Shown here piece by piece: positions 1 to 9,131 of a DNA stretch of 64,000 nt (the first letter of the stretch is position 1; every line of letters starts with the position of its first letter). The position numbers and the translations under genes were made by a program. The notes beneath the pieces were generated by a model that had not been told where the DNA came from, searched no databases, and saw only the letters and a list, made by a program, of their open reading frames with translations. The stretch is from an uncultured Alphaproteobacteria bacterium (GTDB lineage: Bacteria > Pseudomonadota > Alphaproteobacteria > Rhodobacterales > Rhodobacteraceae): positions 27,057 to 91,056 of the forward strand of contig CACBBC010000003.1 in the NCBI GenBank assembly GCA_902537415.1, written 5' to 3'.

Positions 1-1
1 T

Positions 2-1432
2 TATAAAGAAAACACCGTTCCAGAAATTGTAGACATTCACTCTGGATATTCCGAGATGCCAGCATTTGGGGTAGCAATTGATTTAGGTTCAACCTCAATT
101 GCAGCTACTCTTTGTGATTTAAACTCAGGGAAGATTGTTGGCAGCATGGGTATAATGAATCCACAGATAAGGTATGGTGAAGACGTCATGAGTAGAGTTT
201 CATATTGCATGATGGAGGAAAAAGGTTTAGGCACCTTAAATAATTCAGTCATACAGGGTATAAATGAGCTTACAAGAAAAATCGCAGAAAAACACGGGAT
301 CAAACTAGATAGCGTTTTTGAAATTGTTTTTGTTGCTAATCCCATTATGCATCATCTTCTTCTTGGGATTGATCCGAAGGAACTGGGTCAAGCCCCATTC
401 CCTCTGGCGCTTTCAGACAGCCTCACTATCAAATCAAAAGATATAGGTATAATTCTAAATCCAGAAAGCTATGTTTATACAGTGCCATGCATTGGAGGAC
501 ACGTTGGTGCTGACGCTGCATCTGTTTTGATAGCAGAACAGCCACAAAAGTTAAAAGATACCACTACTCTTTTAATTGACATCGGAACTAACGCCGAAAT
601 ACTTCTAGCCAAAGGCGAGGAAATTTTTGCTTGTTCTTGCCCAACTGGTCCAGCACTTGAAGGGGCACAGATTTCAGCAGGTCAAAGAGCAGCACCTGGT
701 GCTATTGAACGAGTTCGCATAGATCCAATTACCAAAGAACCACGTTTTAAAGTTATAGGTTGTGAGCAATGGTCTAATGAAGAAGGATTTTCAGAAAACG
801 TATCTGGGGTTGGAGTAACAGGTATTTGTGGATCTGGAATTATAGAAGCAGTCGCAGAAATGCGTTTAGCTGGGCTACTAGATGCTAATGGGTTAATTGG
901 TTCAGCAGCACAAACTGGTTCAAATAGGTGTACTAGTTCTGAAAGAACAAATTCCTATCTCTTACATAGTGATAACAAAGTTTCATTATCTATAACCAAC
1001 ATGGATATCAGAGCAATTCAACTAGCTAAAGCAGCCCTACATGCAAGCTTCAAAATTTTATTGGAAAAAAGCAGAGTTAACAGAATAGATAGTATTTTAC
1101 TGGCAGGCGCTTTTGGCTCACAGATATCTCCCGAACATGCTTTAATTATTGGTCTAGTACCTGATGCGCAAATCCGCCAAATTGTGGCGAGTGGAAACTC
1201 GGCAGGTGCAGGAGCGATCATCGCTCTTTTAGACGTAAGCTCGAGGATAGAAATCTCTTCGCTCGTAAGAAAAGTCCATAAAATTGAAACTGCTGTTGAG
1301 CCTAGTTTTCAAAAACACTTTGTTGAAGGCTCTACCTTTCCTGACAACAGCTCTTCCCATCCAGAGCTTTTTAAGATTAAAGAACTACCAAACGTGAACT
1401 TTAATCGAAAAAGGCTGCGAAGGCAGCGCTAA
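2..1432 (+). CDS. ASKHA-domain corrinoid activation protein (RACo/DUF4445 type), 5' end missing
   Basis: The frame is open to the left edge, so this is the C-terminal part of a longer gene; the Met at position 56 is internal. The visible part begins an actin-like ATPase fold (VAIDLGSTSIAA, then LLIDIGTNAEI about 160 residues on and LLAGAFGSQ near the end), typical of the reductive activators of corrinoid proteins. Family members normally carry an N-terminal 2Fe-2S ferredoxin domain, which would lie outside the window. They use ATP and an electron to return inactive Co(II) corrinoid to Co(I) in methyltransferase systems such as those for methylamines and betaines. The last four bases overlap the convergent RND gene. 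The family call is firm; the substrate system is not visible. Confidence 0.8.
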   Translation, partial: YKENTVPEIVDIHSGYSEMPAFGVAIDLGSTSIAATLCDLNSGKIVGSMGIMNPQIRYGEDVMSRVSYCMMEEKGLGTLNNSVIQGINELTRKIAEKHGIKLDSVFEIVFVANPIMHHLLLGIDPKELGQAPFPLALSDSLTIKSKDIGIILNPESYVYTVPCIGGHVGADAASVLIAEQPQKLKDTTTLLIDIGTNAEILLAKGEEIFACSCPTGPALEGAQISAGQRAAPGAIERVRIDPITKEPRFKVIGCEQWSNEEGFSENVSGVGVTGICGSGIIEAVAEMRLAGLLDANGLIGSAAQTGSNRCTSSERTNSYLLHSDNKVSLSITNMDIRAIQLAKAALHASFKILLEKSRVNRIDSILLAGAFGSQISPEHALIIGLVPDAQIRQIVASGNSAGAGAIIALLDVSSRIEISSLVRKVHKIETAVEPSFQKHFVEGSTFPDNSSSHPELFKIKELPNVNFNRKRLRRQR

Positions 1433-4400
1433 GTTGATTCCGTTTTTGTACTAAGCTTTGTTTTTAATAGAGTGACTAATTTATTTTTTATTGAGAAAAC
1501 TGATGTCCTTCCGATCACCAGCAAGGCTGGGGTGGCTATTAGCGTGAGGAACGTGGCAAAAGTCAGCCCTCCAGCAATTGTACTAGAGAGATCGACCCAC
1601 CACTGAGAAGAAGGAGCTCCCACAAGTATATCTCGTTCAGAAAATCTTATAGTGAGACTGAAGACCATCGGAACAAGACCTAATATCGTTGTGACAGCTG
1701 TTAGAATTACAGGCCTAAACCTTGTAAGTCCTGCAATGTAAGCAGCTTCCCGATGACTATGTCCTTTTCTTCGATATTCATTAAAGGTGTCAATCAAAAC
1801 AATGTTATTATTTACAACAATACCTGCAAGTGCAATCAGGCCAAGCATGGACATTACAACACCAAAAGGTCTTTCAGTTAAGAAGAGTAACAAGAAAATA
1901 CCGCCCGTTGATAAAATAATCGCAGACATTGTTACGATAGTTTGCCATGCTGAATTAAACTGGATCATTAAAACAATTGACATTAACACGAGAGAGAAAA
2001 CTAGGGATTGCCCAAGAAAAGCTTGTGTTTCCTTTATATCTTCATCCTCACCTGCAAAGTTTACGCTCACACTTTTTGGGAAAGTTACATTCTCTATTTC
2101 ACTCTTAAGTTTTTCAATTAAAAACGGTGCTTGCATTCCTTCCTTTACATTTGCTTCGATAGATCGAAGTCTGTTTCCATCTAAACGAGATATGGTACCT
2201 CCTTTTTTTTCTGGCGTAAGTTCAGCAAATACTGACAACGGTACATATCTTCCGCTGGATGTAGGAACTCTTAATTCCTGAAGTCTGTCTAAATTTCGTT
2301 CAGACTTTATATATCTCAAAAACACCTCAAGCTCTTCGTCTGTATCGTCCGGTCTATAATCTGAAACTTTTACTCCTTTGGTGAGTAACTTTACCATTGT
2401 GCCCAAGCTGGCGACTGTAACACCATGTCGAGCGGCTATTTCTCTATCAATATTTAGATTCCATTCTAAACCTGGAGACGGCAAGTTATCTGAAATATCA
2501 ATAAAACCATCTATTTTGTTCATTTTCTGTCTAATAAGAAATAACGATTTGTTCAATTGATCAAAGTCTGTGCCTGTTATTTCAATTCTTACTGGCTTCC
2601 CCTGACCTCCCGGGCCTTCCTTCTGAGCTACTATATTTATGTTAGCACCTTCTAAAAATTTAACACTCCCTCTCATACTTTCCATTAAATCAGCCGCTGT
2701 TTCACGTTCATCCCAATCAGAGAAGATGGTTCGCACCGAACCTACTAGATCTTTAGTCCTCCCGTCAGCTCCCGTTTTTGCAAAATTTATTTCTACGCCA
2801 TTTAAATTAGAAATCGAAGCCTCTGTATCTTTCACTAAAGAATTTTTTTCCGAAGCAGACAGGTCACCCCTTGAAAGAATTTGAACAACTGCTTGTTCTG
2901 GTTCAATATCTGGGAAAAATTGAACTCCTAATTTAGCAGAAAAATATGCCGTGTAAGATCCCACTATCAATAAACCTACCAAAAAAATCGAGAGTATCGG
3001 TCGAGTTACTGAGATTTTAAGAATATCTTTATAAAGTTTTGGGGGCGTTGTTTTGGTTCTTTTGTCAGTTGAAATTTTTCCGAGAAAGCTTCCTAATATT
3101 GGAATGAATATCAAGGCCATTAAAAGCGATGCTGACAAAACTACAATCATTGTTATTGGCAAAAATTTCATAAATTGACCAACGATACCAGGCCAAACCA
3201 ATAAAGGGAAAAAAACCATCAAAGTAGTCACTGTAGAAGCTATTATAGGCCACGACATTCTTACAGAACCCTCTAAGTAAGCAGCTCTTCTATCATGGCC
3301 CAAAGATATTTTTCGGTCAGCATACTCCGTTGTTACAATAACTCCATCTACCAGAATACCTGCTACTAGTATAAGAGAAAATAAAACGATTATATTCATA
3401 GTTACCCCAAAGTAGCTCAAAATGATAAAACCAAGAAGAAAACTGCTCGGTATCGCAAACCCAATTAAAAGAGCATTTTTTATTCCTAAAGCCAGCACTA
3501 CTATTACTAAGACGATTAAAACAGCGGCGAAAACGTTGTTACCTAAATCATTAAGTAAATTTCTGACTGACTTAGATTCATCAAATAAGTAATCTACATT
3601 TATATTTCCTGGAATGTTAGAAACTTCATTAGAGATCACCTTTTTTGAGGCATCAACTACGTCAATTATATTCGATCCTACTCTCTTTTTTATATCTAAA
3701 ACGACAGCGGGTTTACCATTGACCCTGGACCAACTTTTTTTATCTTCAAAAGTTCTTCTTATAATCGCAATATCACCAAAATTTATGGTTGTGCCGTCCG
3801 CAATTTTTATAGGCATAGCAAAAAGTTCATCTAATGTTTCAACAACCCCAGGTACTTTGACAACCAATCTACCATTTTCATTTTCAATAGCACCTGCGGT
3901 TACTAATTGATTATTAGCCGCCACCAATCCAATAACGTTTTGTGGGTTTATACCGTAAGATTCTATAGAACTAGCATCAATAAGTATTTCTATGACCTCT
4001 TTTCTGTCACCACCGACTTCTACTTCTAGAACACCGGCTACACTTTCAACTTTTTCTTTAATATTATTTGCTATATTAATCAGAGAAGCCTCTGGAACGT
4101 TTCCAGACAAAGACACTGACAAGATTGGGAATAGTGCCAAACTAATTTCTGTTACCTTTGGTTCTTCTGCATTTTTTGGCAAATCTTTTTTAGCATCATC
4201 GACAGCTTGCCGTACGTCTTCTAGAACAAGATCTATATCCTCTCCTGCATCAAACTCAACCGTTATGGATGTATAACCTTCCGTCGCTGCTGACGTCATT
4301 TTTTTGAGGCCTGCAACTGTTTTGAGCTGTTTTTCAAGTGGCTTAGTTAACAACTTTTCTGCATCAGAAGGAGATATACCTTCGTACGCTACACTAACAT

Positions 4401-4539
4401 ATGCAACAGGAATTTCTACGTCTGGTGATGCCTCTTTAGGTATAGATAAGAATGCATTGATGCCTGAAAAGAAGATTAATGCTAGAGCCAATATTACGGC
4501 ACCAGGTCTTTTAAAGCAGCCTTCAATTATAGATTTCAT
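1429..4539 (-). CDS. RND efflux transporter permease (AcrB/MdtB-like)
   Basis: A 1036-residue protein with the full RND layout: a short cytoplasmic start, one membrane helix (about 12-30), a large periplasmic loop, a helix bundle (about 337-500), a second periplasmic loop and a last helix bundle. It would exchange protons for exported drugs or lipophilic compounds across the inner membrane. The TM4 motif reads GILVDGVIV with Asp398 followed by Gly399, where many AcrB-type pumps have a double Asp. The gene follows its adaptor by 9 bases and is last in an aroK-aroB-adaptor-permease run. No outer-membrane channel gene is nearby, so the pump presumably shares a TolC elsewhere. Its stop codon overlaps that of the convergent ASKHA gene. 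Confidence 0.9.
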   Translation of the reverse strand: MKSIIEGCFKRPGAVILALALIFFSGINAFLSIPKEASPDVEIPVAYVSVAYEGISPSDAEKLLTKPLEKQLKTVAGLKKMTSAATEGYTSITVEFDAGEDIDLVLEDVRQAVDDAKKDLPKNAEEPKVTEISLALFPILSVSLSGNVPEASLINIANNIKEKVESVAGVLEVEVGGDRKEVIEILIDASSIESYGINPQNVIGLVAANNQLVTAGAIENENGRLVVKVPGVVETLDELFAMPIKIADGTTINFGDIAIIRRTFEDKKSWSRVNGKPAVVLDIKKRVGSNIIDVVDASKKVISNEVSNIPGNINVDYLFDESKSVRNLLNDLGNNVFAAVLIVLVIVVLALGIKNALLIGFAIPSSFLLGFIILSYFGVTMNIIVLFSLILVAGILVDGVIVTTEYADRKISLGHDRRAAYLEGSVRMSWPIIASTVTTLMVFFPLLVWPGIVGQFMKFLPITMIVVLSASLLMALIFIPILGSFLGKISTDKRTKTTPPKLYKDILKISVTRPILSIFLVGLLIVGSYTAYFSAKLGVQFFPDIEPEQAVVQILSRGDLSASEKNSLVKDTEASISNLNGVEINFAKTGADGRTKDLVGSVRTIFSDWDERETAADLMESMRGSVKFLEGANINIVAQKEGPGGQGKPVRIEITGTDFDQLNKSLFLIRQKMNKIDGFIDISDNLPSPGLEWNLNIDREIAARHGVTVASLGTMVKLLTKGVKVSDYRPDDTDEELEVFLRYIKSERNLDRLQELRVPTSSGRYVPLSVFAELTPEKKGGTISRLDGNRLRSIEANVKEGMQAPFLIEKLKSEIENVTFPKSVSVNFAGEDEDIKETQAFLGQSLVFSLVLMSIVLMIQFNSAWQTIVTMSAIILSTGGIFLLLFLTERPFGVVMSMLGLIALAGIVVNNNIVLIDTFNEYRRKGHSHREAAYIAGLTRFRPVILTAVTTILGLVPMVFSLTIRFSERDILVGAPSSQWWVDLSSTIAGGLTFATFLTLIATPALLVIGRTSVFSIKNKLVTLLKTKLSTKTEST

Positions 4540-4548
4540 GTTTTTTTC

Positions 4549-5667
4549 TCAATTAATTTTATACTCTATTTCGTCTCCTGGGCTCACAAAAGCCTGACCA
4601 TTTGTTAAAACGATATCATCATCTAGTAACCCAGAAACCAAAGCAAAATTACCTGAGGTTCTTACCAACAAAACATCATTCTCAAAAACTATGTTATTTC
4701 TTACTGTTTTTACCTTTAAAGACCCATCTTCTCCAATTGCTAAATGCGCAGGAGATATTGAAAAAGCCTGAACCTTCTCGACTAAAATGCCAACCTCTGC
4801 ACTCATTCCAGCCTTCAAAGACCTGTCTGTATTATTAATTTCAATTTCAACGATAAATGTTCGGGTCGCCTCACTTGCTGAAGACGCTATACGCCTCACC
4901 ACACCTCTTCTATTTCCGACCCCAGTTACATTGATTACAACTTCATCACTCAGCGATATTTTAGCAACATCTGTTTGAGCCACCGGTGCAAACAACAACA
5001 TTTTTGAAAGGTCGATTATTTTTCCAATATTTTGATTTTTTTTGACAAATTGACCGGCTTCAACATTCAATAACTCCAGCACTCCATCAATACCCGCAAC
5101 AACAGTGCTGTTTTTAAGATTATTTCGTAAATTAGCAATATCTGCTTTTGCTCGTGTCAAAGAGGCCTCAGCCCTGACCAAATTCAACTCTGAAGTCATA
5201 TCTTTCTTCGATAGACTTTCAGTAATTGAGTAATTTTTTTCTTCCAATCGCAAGGCAGCCTCTCCAGCCTCAAGCTGTTCCAGTATCGTTCCCTTATCTA
5301 TTTCGAGTATGATATCATTTTTTTTTACCAGCTGCCCACGTTGTTTTACTATTTCTTTTACTTCTCCGTCTTTCTTACTTAAAACATCAACGGCAAAAAC
5401 TGGTTTTAGCACGCCACTAGCTCTCACAACTTTGTAGGTATCGCGGTTTTGTACTTTTTGAGCAGATACTACAAATACCTTTTCAGTATCATCTCGATTT
5501 ATTGCCTCAGTTTTTTCTTTATTCTCAACAAATAAACCAGGAAGCATCCAAATAGCGACTATTAGAATAATAAATCCCGCTACGGCTTTTCTGGACAAAA
5601 ACATTGATAATAATCTATCTTTTTGTTTTAGCGGTTTGTTAAAATCAATATGGAGCTTGGTAACCAT
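4549..5667 (-). CDS. RND efflux periplasmic adaptor (HlyD/MFP family)
   Basis: A 372-residue membrane fusion protein. One N-terminal membrane anchor (about residues 29-47) is followed by a lipoyl-type half motif (VLKPVFAVDVLSKKDGEV), a coiled-coil hairpin (about 130-190) rich in Leu, Glu and Lys, the second lipoyl half (AGIDGVLELLNVEAGQFV) and beta-barrel domains. It links the RND permease encoded 9 bases downstream to an outer-membrane channel. It starts only 3 bases after aroB, so it is probably co-transcribed with the shikimate genes. Why efflux and aromatic biosynthesis share an operon is not evident from the sequence; simple read-through is the default explanation. Confidence 0.88.
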   Translation of the reverse strand: MVTKLHIDFNKPLKQKDRLLSMFLSRKAVAGFIILIVAIWMLPGLFVENKEKTEAINRDDTEKVFVVSAQKVQNRDTYKVVRASGVLKPVFAVDVLSKKDGEVKEIVKQRGQLVKKNDIILEIDKGTILEQLEAGEAALRLEEKNYSITESLSKKDMTSELNLVRAEASLTRAKADIANLRNNLKNSTVVAGIDGVLELLNVEAGQFVKKNQNIGKIIDLSKMLLFAPVAQTDVAKISLSDEVVINVTGVGNRRGVVRRIASSASEATRTFIVEIEINNTDRSLKAGMSAEVGILVEKVQAFSISPAHLAIGEDGSLKVKTVRNNIVFENDVLLVRTSGNFALVSGLLDDDIVLTNGQAFVSPGDEIEYKIN

Positions 5668-5670
5668 TCT

Positions 5671-6783
5671 CTAACTTAATTGAACTTGTAAAAATTTTTC
5701 TAATTTTTGAAAAGACACATTTCTTTCAATAAAGCCATTACCTATATCTTTTAACAAAATCAAGTTAATATTGTCACCGACGACTTTTTTGTCTTGTTTC
5801 ATAAAAGTCAACAGTTTCAATATATCTAGCTTACCATTATGAATTTGAGTTGTTTTGGTAGGAAGTTTCATTGAGTGCAAGTGGTCGTCTATATTCTCAA
5901 GATTGCGTTCACTCAAATAACCCTCTTGGTTAGAAAAACGAGCAGCAAGAACTATTCCGAGGGAGACTGCTTCTCCATGCAGTAATTTTTCCGAGTAGCT
6001 AAAATAAGTCTCTAAAGCGTGTCCAAAAGTATGACCAAAATTCAAGAGTGCTCTATCTCCCTGCTCGGTTTCATCGATTTCAACAACCTTGCTTTTTAAT
6101 CCGAGAGATTTGTGGATAATGTGTAACAAAATGGCCTCGTCTCTCGATGATATAAGCTTCTGGTTTTCTATCAAAAATTTGTAAAAATCCTTGTCAAAAA
6201 CAAGAGCCATTTTTAAAACCTCTGCATATCCTGCAAGAAACGCCCTTTCCGGCAAGGTGGCTAAAAAAGATGTATCACAAAAAACAACTTTAGGATGATA
6301 AAACGTTCCAATAGAGTTTTTTGCTGGCCCATTATTTACCGCTGTTTTGCCTCCTACTGAACTATCTACTTGAGATAATAAGGTTGTCGGAACTTGAATT
6401 AAATTTATACCTCGACGAAATAAACTTGCAGCTAAAGATACTAGATCTCCAACTACTCCTCCACCAAAAGCGATAACATAATCTGTCCTGTCAAAATTTA
6501 GCTCAGTTAGCCAATCGAGAATTTTTTTCAGAACATTCCAGTTCTTCGAAGGTTCACCTGGTTCTATTAAAAACAAGTGAGGATCAACTCTTAACTCGCT
6601 TATTTGATCCAAAAAATTTGCATATTGTAAATTGTGAACAGTTTCATCAGAAATTATAGCGATTTTCTTATCTGCAAAAATTAATTTAAGATAGTTGTTG
6701 TTCTCTTTTAAAAGATTTCTACCCATCAATATATCGTAAGTGGTTTTTTTACAGTGAATACTTATCGACTTTTTACGTATCAT
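5671..6783 (-). CDS. aroB: 3-dehydroquinate synthase
   Basis: This 370-residue cytoplasmic enzyme converts DAHP to 3-dehydroquinate, the second step of the shikimate pathway, using NAD and a divalent metal. The family signatures are present: the glycine-rich segment FGGGVVGDLVSLAAS, then PTTLLSQVDSSVGGKTAVN, the metal-site region NFGHTFGHALE and HGEAVSLG. The length is normal. The start codon overlaps the aroK stop by one base (TAATG), so translation is coupled. aroK-aroB is the usual alphaproteobacterial order. Confidence 0.97.
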   Translation of the reverse strand: MIRKKSISIHCKKTTYDILMGRNLLKENNNYLKLIFADKKIAIISDETVHNLQYANFLDQISELRVDPHLFLIEPGEPSKNWNVLKKILDWLTELNFDRTDYVIAFGGGVVGDLVSLAASLFRRGINLIQVPTTLLSQVDSSVGGKTAVNNGPAKNSIGTFYHPKVVFCDTSFLATLPERAFLAGYAEVLKMALVFDKDFYKFLIENQKLISSRDEAILLHIIHKSLGLKSKVVEIDETEQGDRALLNFGHTFGHALETYFSYSEKLLHGEAVSLGIVLAARFSNQEGYLSERNLENIDDHLHSMKLPTKTTQIHNGKLDILKLLTFMKQDKKVVGDNINLILLKDIGNGFIERNVSFQKLEKFLQVQLS

Positions 6784-7319
6784 TATTTATGTACCACCCT
6801 TTTCAACAACAGTTCTTTGACTATGGCCTCAACGGTCATTTCTATATTGGAGTTTTCATTGAAAATATGACTATCTGCTTGTCTGTAAAACTTTATTCTT
6901 TCTTTATTCTTCTTAACCAGAGTATCTAATATATTTTTATTCTTTAAAAGAGGTCGTTTTTTCTGATCTTGAATACGATTTGCTATAATATTAACATTAC
7001 ACTGAACCCAAATAGAAAAAGATTTTGATTTAATTGCATTCCTCGTTTTAGGAGATAATATAGATCCACCACCTGTTGAAATTATGTGTGCAGTTTTATC
7101 TAATACTTGACCTACAACTTTTTCTTCAACTTTCCTAAAGTATTTTTCACCTGAGTCATTAAAAATTTCATTAATGGTTTTTCCAACTTCTTTTTCAATA
7201 ATTTTGTCAGTATCTGATAATGGGATCCCCATCTTTTCAGAAAGGACTTTACCAATAGCGCTTTTCCCGCTTCCCATTAAGCCCGTTAACACTATCGATT
7301 TAGATAAAATTTGTTTCAT
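6783..7319 (-). CDS. aroK: shikimate kinase
   Basis: A 178-residue P-loop kinase that phosphorylates shikimate at the 3-hydroxyl. The Walker A motif is GLMGSGKSAIG near residues 14-24. The shikimate-binding Asp lies in LSDTDKIIE, the FRKVEEKV segment carries the conserved Arg, and STGGGSIL is the family glycine triplet. The lid region (QDQKKRPLL) is also present. It is the first gene of the aroK-aroB-adaptor-RND operon and faces away from the small membrane protein and xerD genes across about 120 bases. Confidence 0.96.
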   Translation of the reverse strand: MKQILSKSIVLTGLMGSGKSAIGKVLSEKMGIPLSDTDKIIEKEVGKTINEIFNDSGEKYFRKVEEKVVGQVLDKTAHIISTGGGSILSPKTRNAIKSKSFSIWVQCNVNIIANRIQDQKKRPLLKNKNILDTLVKKNKERIKFYRQADSHIFNENSNIEMTVEAIVKELLLKRVVHK

Positions 7320-7441
7320 TGCATAAATTAATTTACTATATCAACATTGTTATTATTTGTTTTATACAACAAGTAAAACGTAAAATGGTGCAAAAACTTA
7401 TTATATAAAAACAGTTGGGCTTTAGTGAGGACAAATTAAGA

Positions 7442-7576
7442 TTGCTAAAATACTACATTATAGGTTCAGTAATACTCTTTATTTCAATTTTTTCATTATA
7501 TTTGTTTGTCGAACAAGATCCCCCCAAAGGTGAAGTAATTATTGAAGTCAATATCAATGATCAGTCAACAAATTAG
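7442..7576 (+). CDS. small single-pass membrane protein, unrecognised
   Basis: A 44-codon frame beginning with TTG, preceded by GAGG about 11 bases upstream. The product has one strongly hydrophobic segment (residues 5-23) followed by a charged tail (VEQDPPKGEVIIEVN). Its end overlaps the start of the next gene, which suggests coupling with the exported protein and xerD. No family is recognised. The TTG start and small size make it uncertain, but the clean membrane segment and tight packing support a real gene. Confidence 0.45.
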   Translation: MLKYYIIGSVILFISIFSLYLFVEQDPPKGEVIIEVNINDQSTN

Positions 7577-9131
7577 GGTTTTTTTCTTATTTTTTTTAGC
7601 CTTGGTAATAATATTCACTAAAGCATATTCGAACGATAATAAGCATCAGAATGCGCCAAAAGAATATAACGGCATAGGAAAGACCTCATTAATATCTAAA
7701 TCGTCAAACTCCATTTTAGATAAAAAAAACGTTGAAGAAAATTTCCTGGAAGAGATAAACGTAAATGGTATAGGGTTAATCTCAATCGAAAAAACTAAGT
7801 TTCCAAGTGATTTATGGAGAAACTCAAGCGAAAAAGTACTTTCGGAAAAGCTGAATAGTATGCCTAATCTTACTTTAACTTCCACTAATAAAATCTTTAA
7901 AAGACTTTTACTTGTAGATGCAAAGCCTCCTTTAAACTCCATAGGAGTAAAGAATATGGGATATTTGTTTCTATTGTCACGTATTGATCAGCTTATCAAT
8001 TTGGGAGCGATTGATGAAGTAGAAGAGATCCTAAATCATATTAAAGAACCGTCGGTTGAACTCATGAAGAGAAAAATTCAAGTTGCATCTTTGAACGGAA
8101 GATTGTCAAAAACTTGTGATTTGGCAAATAAATATCCAAACTTTGAGGGAATGCTTCAGTTTAAAATAATATGTTTGGTTAGGAAAAATGACTGGCAAGC
8201 AGCCGCCTTAGCTTTTACAGTGGGTTCATCTTTGAAACAATTTGATGAAGAAGAAAAAAAATTATTATTAAGTTATTTAGATCCAGACATTGAAAATAAT
8301 AGCCTCTTTGATATCGAGATTAACGACCTAAGCCCGACAAGCTTTTATCTCATGCATGGCAAGAAAGAATTAATACTTCCTAGCATACTGCCAAACAAAT
8401 ACGCATATGCGTTTAGTTTATCAGGCATTACCCCCAAAATACGAATTAAATCTATGGAGCAATTAGCATCAAAGTACGTAGTCAACTCAAACACTCTATT
8501 TAGCTTATACAGATCAAGCCTAATTGAAGACAGGGAGAACTCTAATGATGCAACAATAGTTGTAATGCAATTAGAGCAAGCTTTTAATAGCGATAGTGAA
8601 CACAGCAAACTTTTAGCTCTAAAACAAGCTACGAAAGTATTTCAAAAAAAAAAATTACTAGTGCATCTGTCTAATGAATATGTAGATGAACTAAAAACCT
8701 TATATTATTCTGATGACAAAAGACTAAAAGATCTGGCCATTGCTCTACTTAGTTTAACCGAGAGCATGACCAATGAGTTTTTAATGCTGGAATCAAGTAA
8801 TCCTGATATCAAATGCTTGATAGACATTAAAAAGAAGGTGTTCATTAAAGATGAAACAGATTCCGATCTCTGCGAGTTAGTGAAAAATCTAAACATTGAA
8901 ATAATAAAAAACAGTTTTCCTACTAATAGAACCCTTGATGCTCAACTGGAAAAGGGATTAATACTATTAGAAAGTTTAAATCTATTAGAAAATGGTCTTT
9001 CAACTGAGTTCGAAGAGGTGAAACTGAGCTTAAGTATGCTGACAAAAATTGGACTTATTGATTTAGTGAACGAAATTTCGGTCGAGCTAATAGCGTTAAA
9101 CACCTTAACAAAATTGGTTCGTAACAAATGA
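7542..9131 (+). CDS. exported protein of unknown function upstream of xerD
   Basis: An approximately 525-residue protein with an N-terminal signal sequence (hydrophobic run FFLFFLALVIIF, then polar), so probably periplasmic. The body is rich in Leu, Glu and Lys and predicted mostly helical, possibly a repeat scaffold, but no domain is recognised. The TTG start at 7542 has the better ribosome binding site (AAAGGTGA, about 9 bases away); an ATG at 7557 is the alternative and leaves the signal sequence intact. The gene ends in an ATGA overlap with xerD. Confidence 0.75.
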   Translation: MKSISMISQQIRVFFLFFLALVIIFTKAYSNDNKHQNAPKEYNGIGKTSLISKSSNSILDKKNVEENFLEEINVNGIGLISIEKTKFPSDLWRNSSEKVLSEKLNSMPNLTLTSTNKIFKRLLLVDAKPPLNSIGVKNMGYLFLLSRIDQLINLGAIDEVEEILNHIKEPSVELMKRKIQVASLNGRLSKTCDLANKYPNFEGMLQFKIICLVRKNDWQAAALAFTVGSSLKQFDEEEKKLLLSYLDPDIENNSLFDIEINDLSPTSFYLMHGKKELILPSILPNKYAYAFSLSGITPKIRIKSMEQLASKYVVNSNTLFSLYRSSLIEDRENSNDATIVVMQLEQAFNSDSEHSKLLALKQATKVFQKKKLLVHLSNEYVDELKTLYYSDDKRLKDLAIALLSLTESMTNEFLMLESSNPDIKCLIDIKKKVFIKDETDSDLCELVKNLNIEIIKNSFPTNRTLDAQLEKGLILLESLNLLENGLSTEFEEVKLSLSMLTKIGLIDLVNEISVELIALNTLTKLVRNK

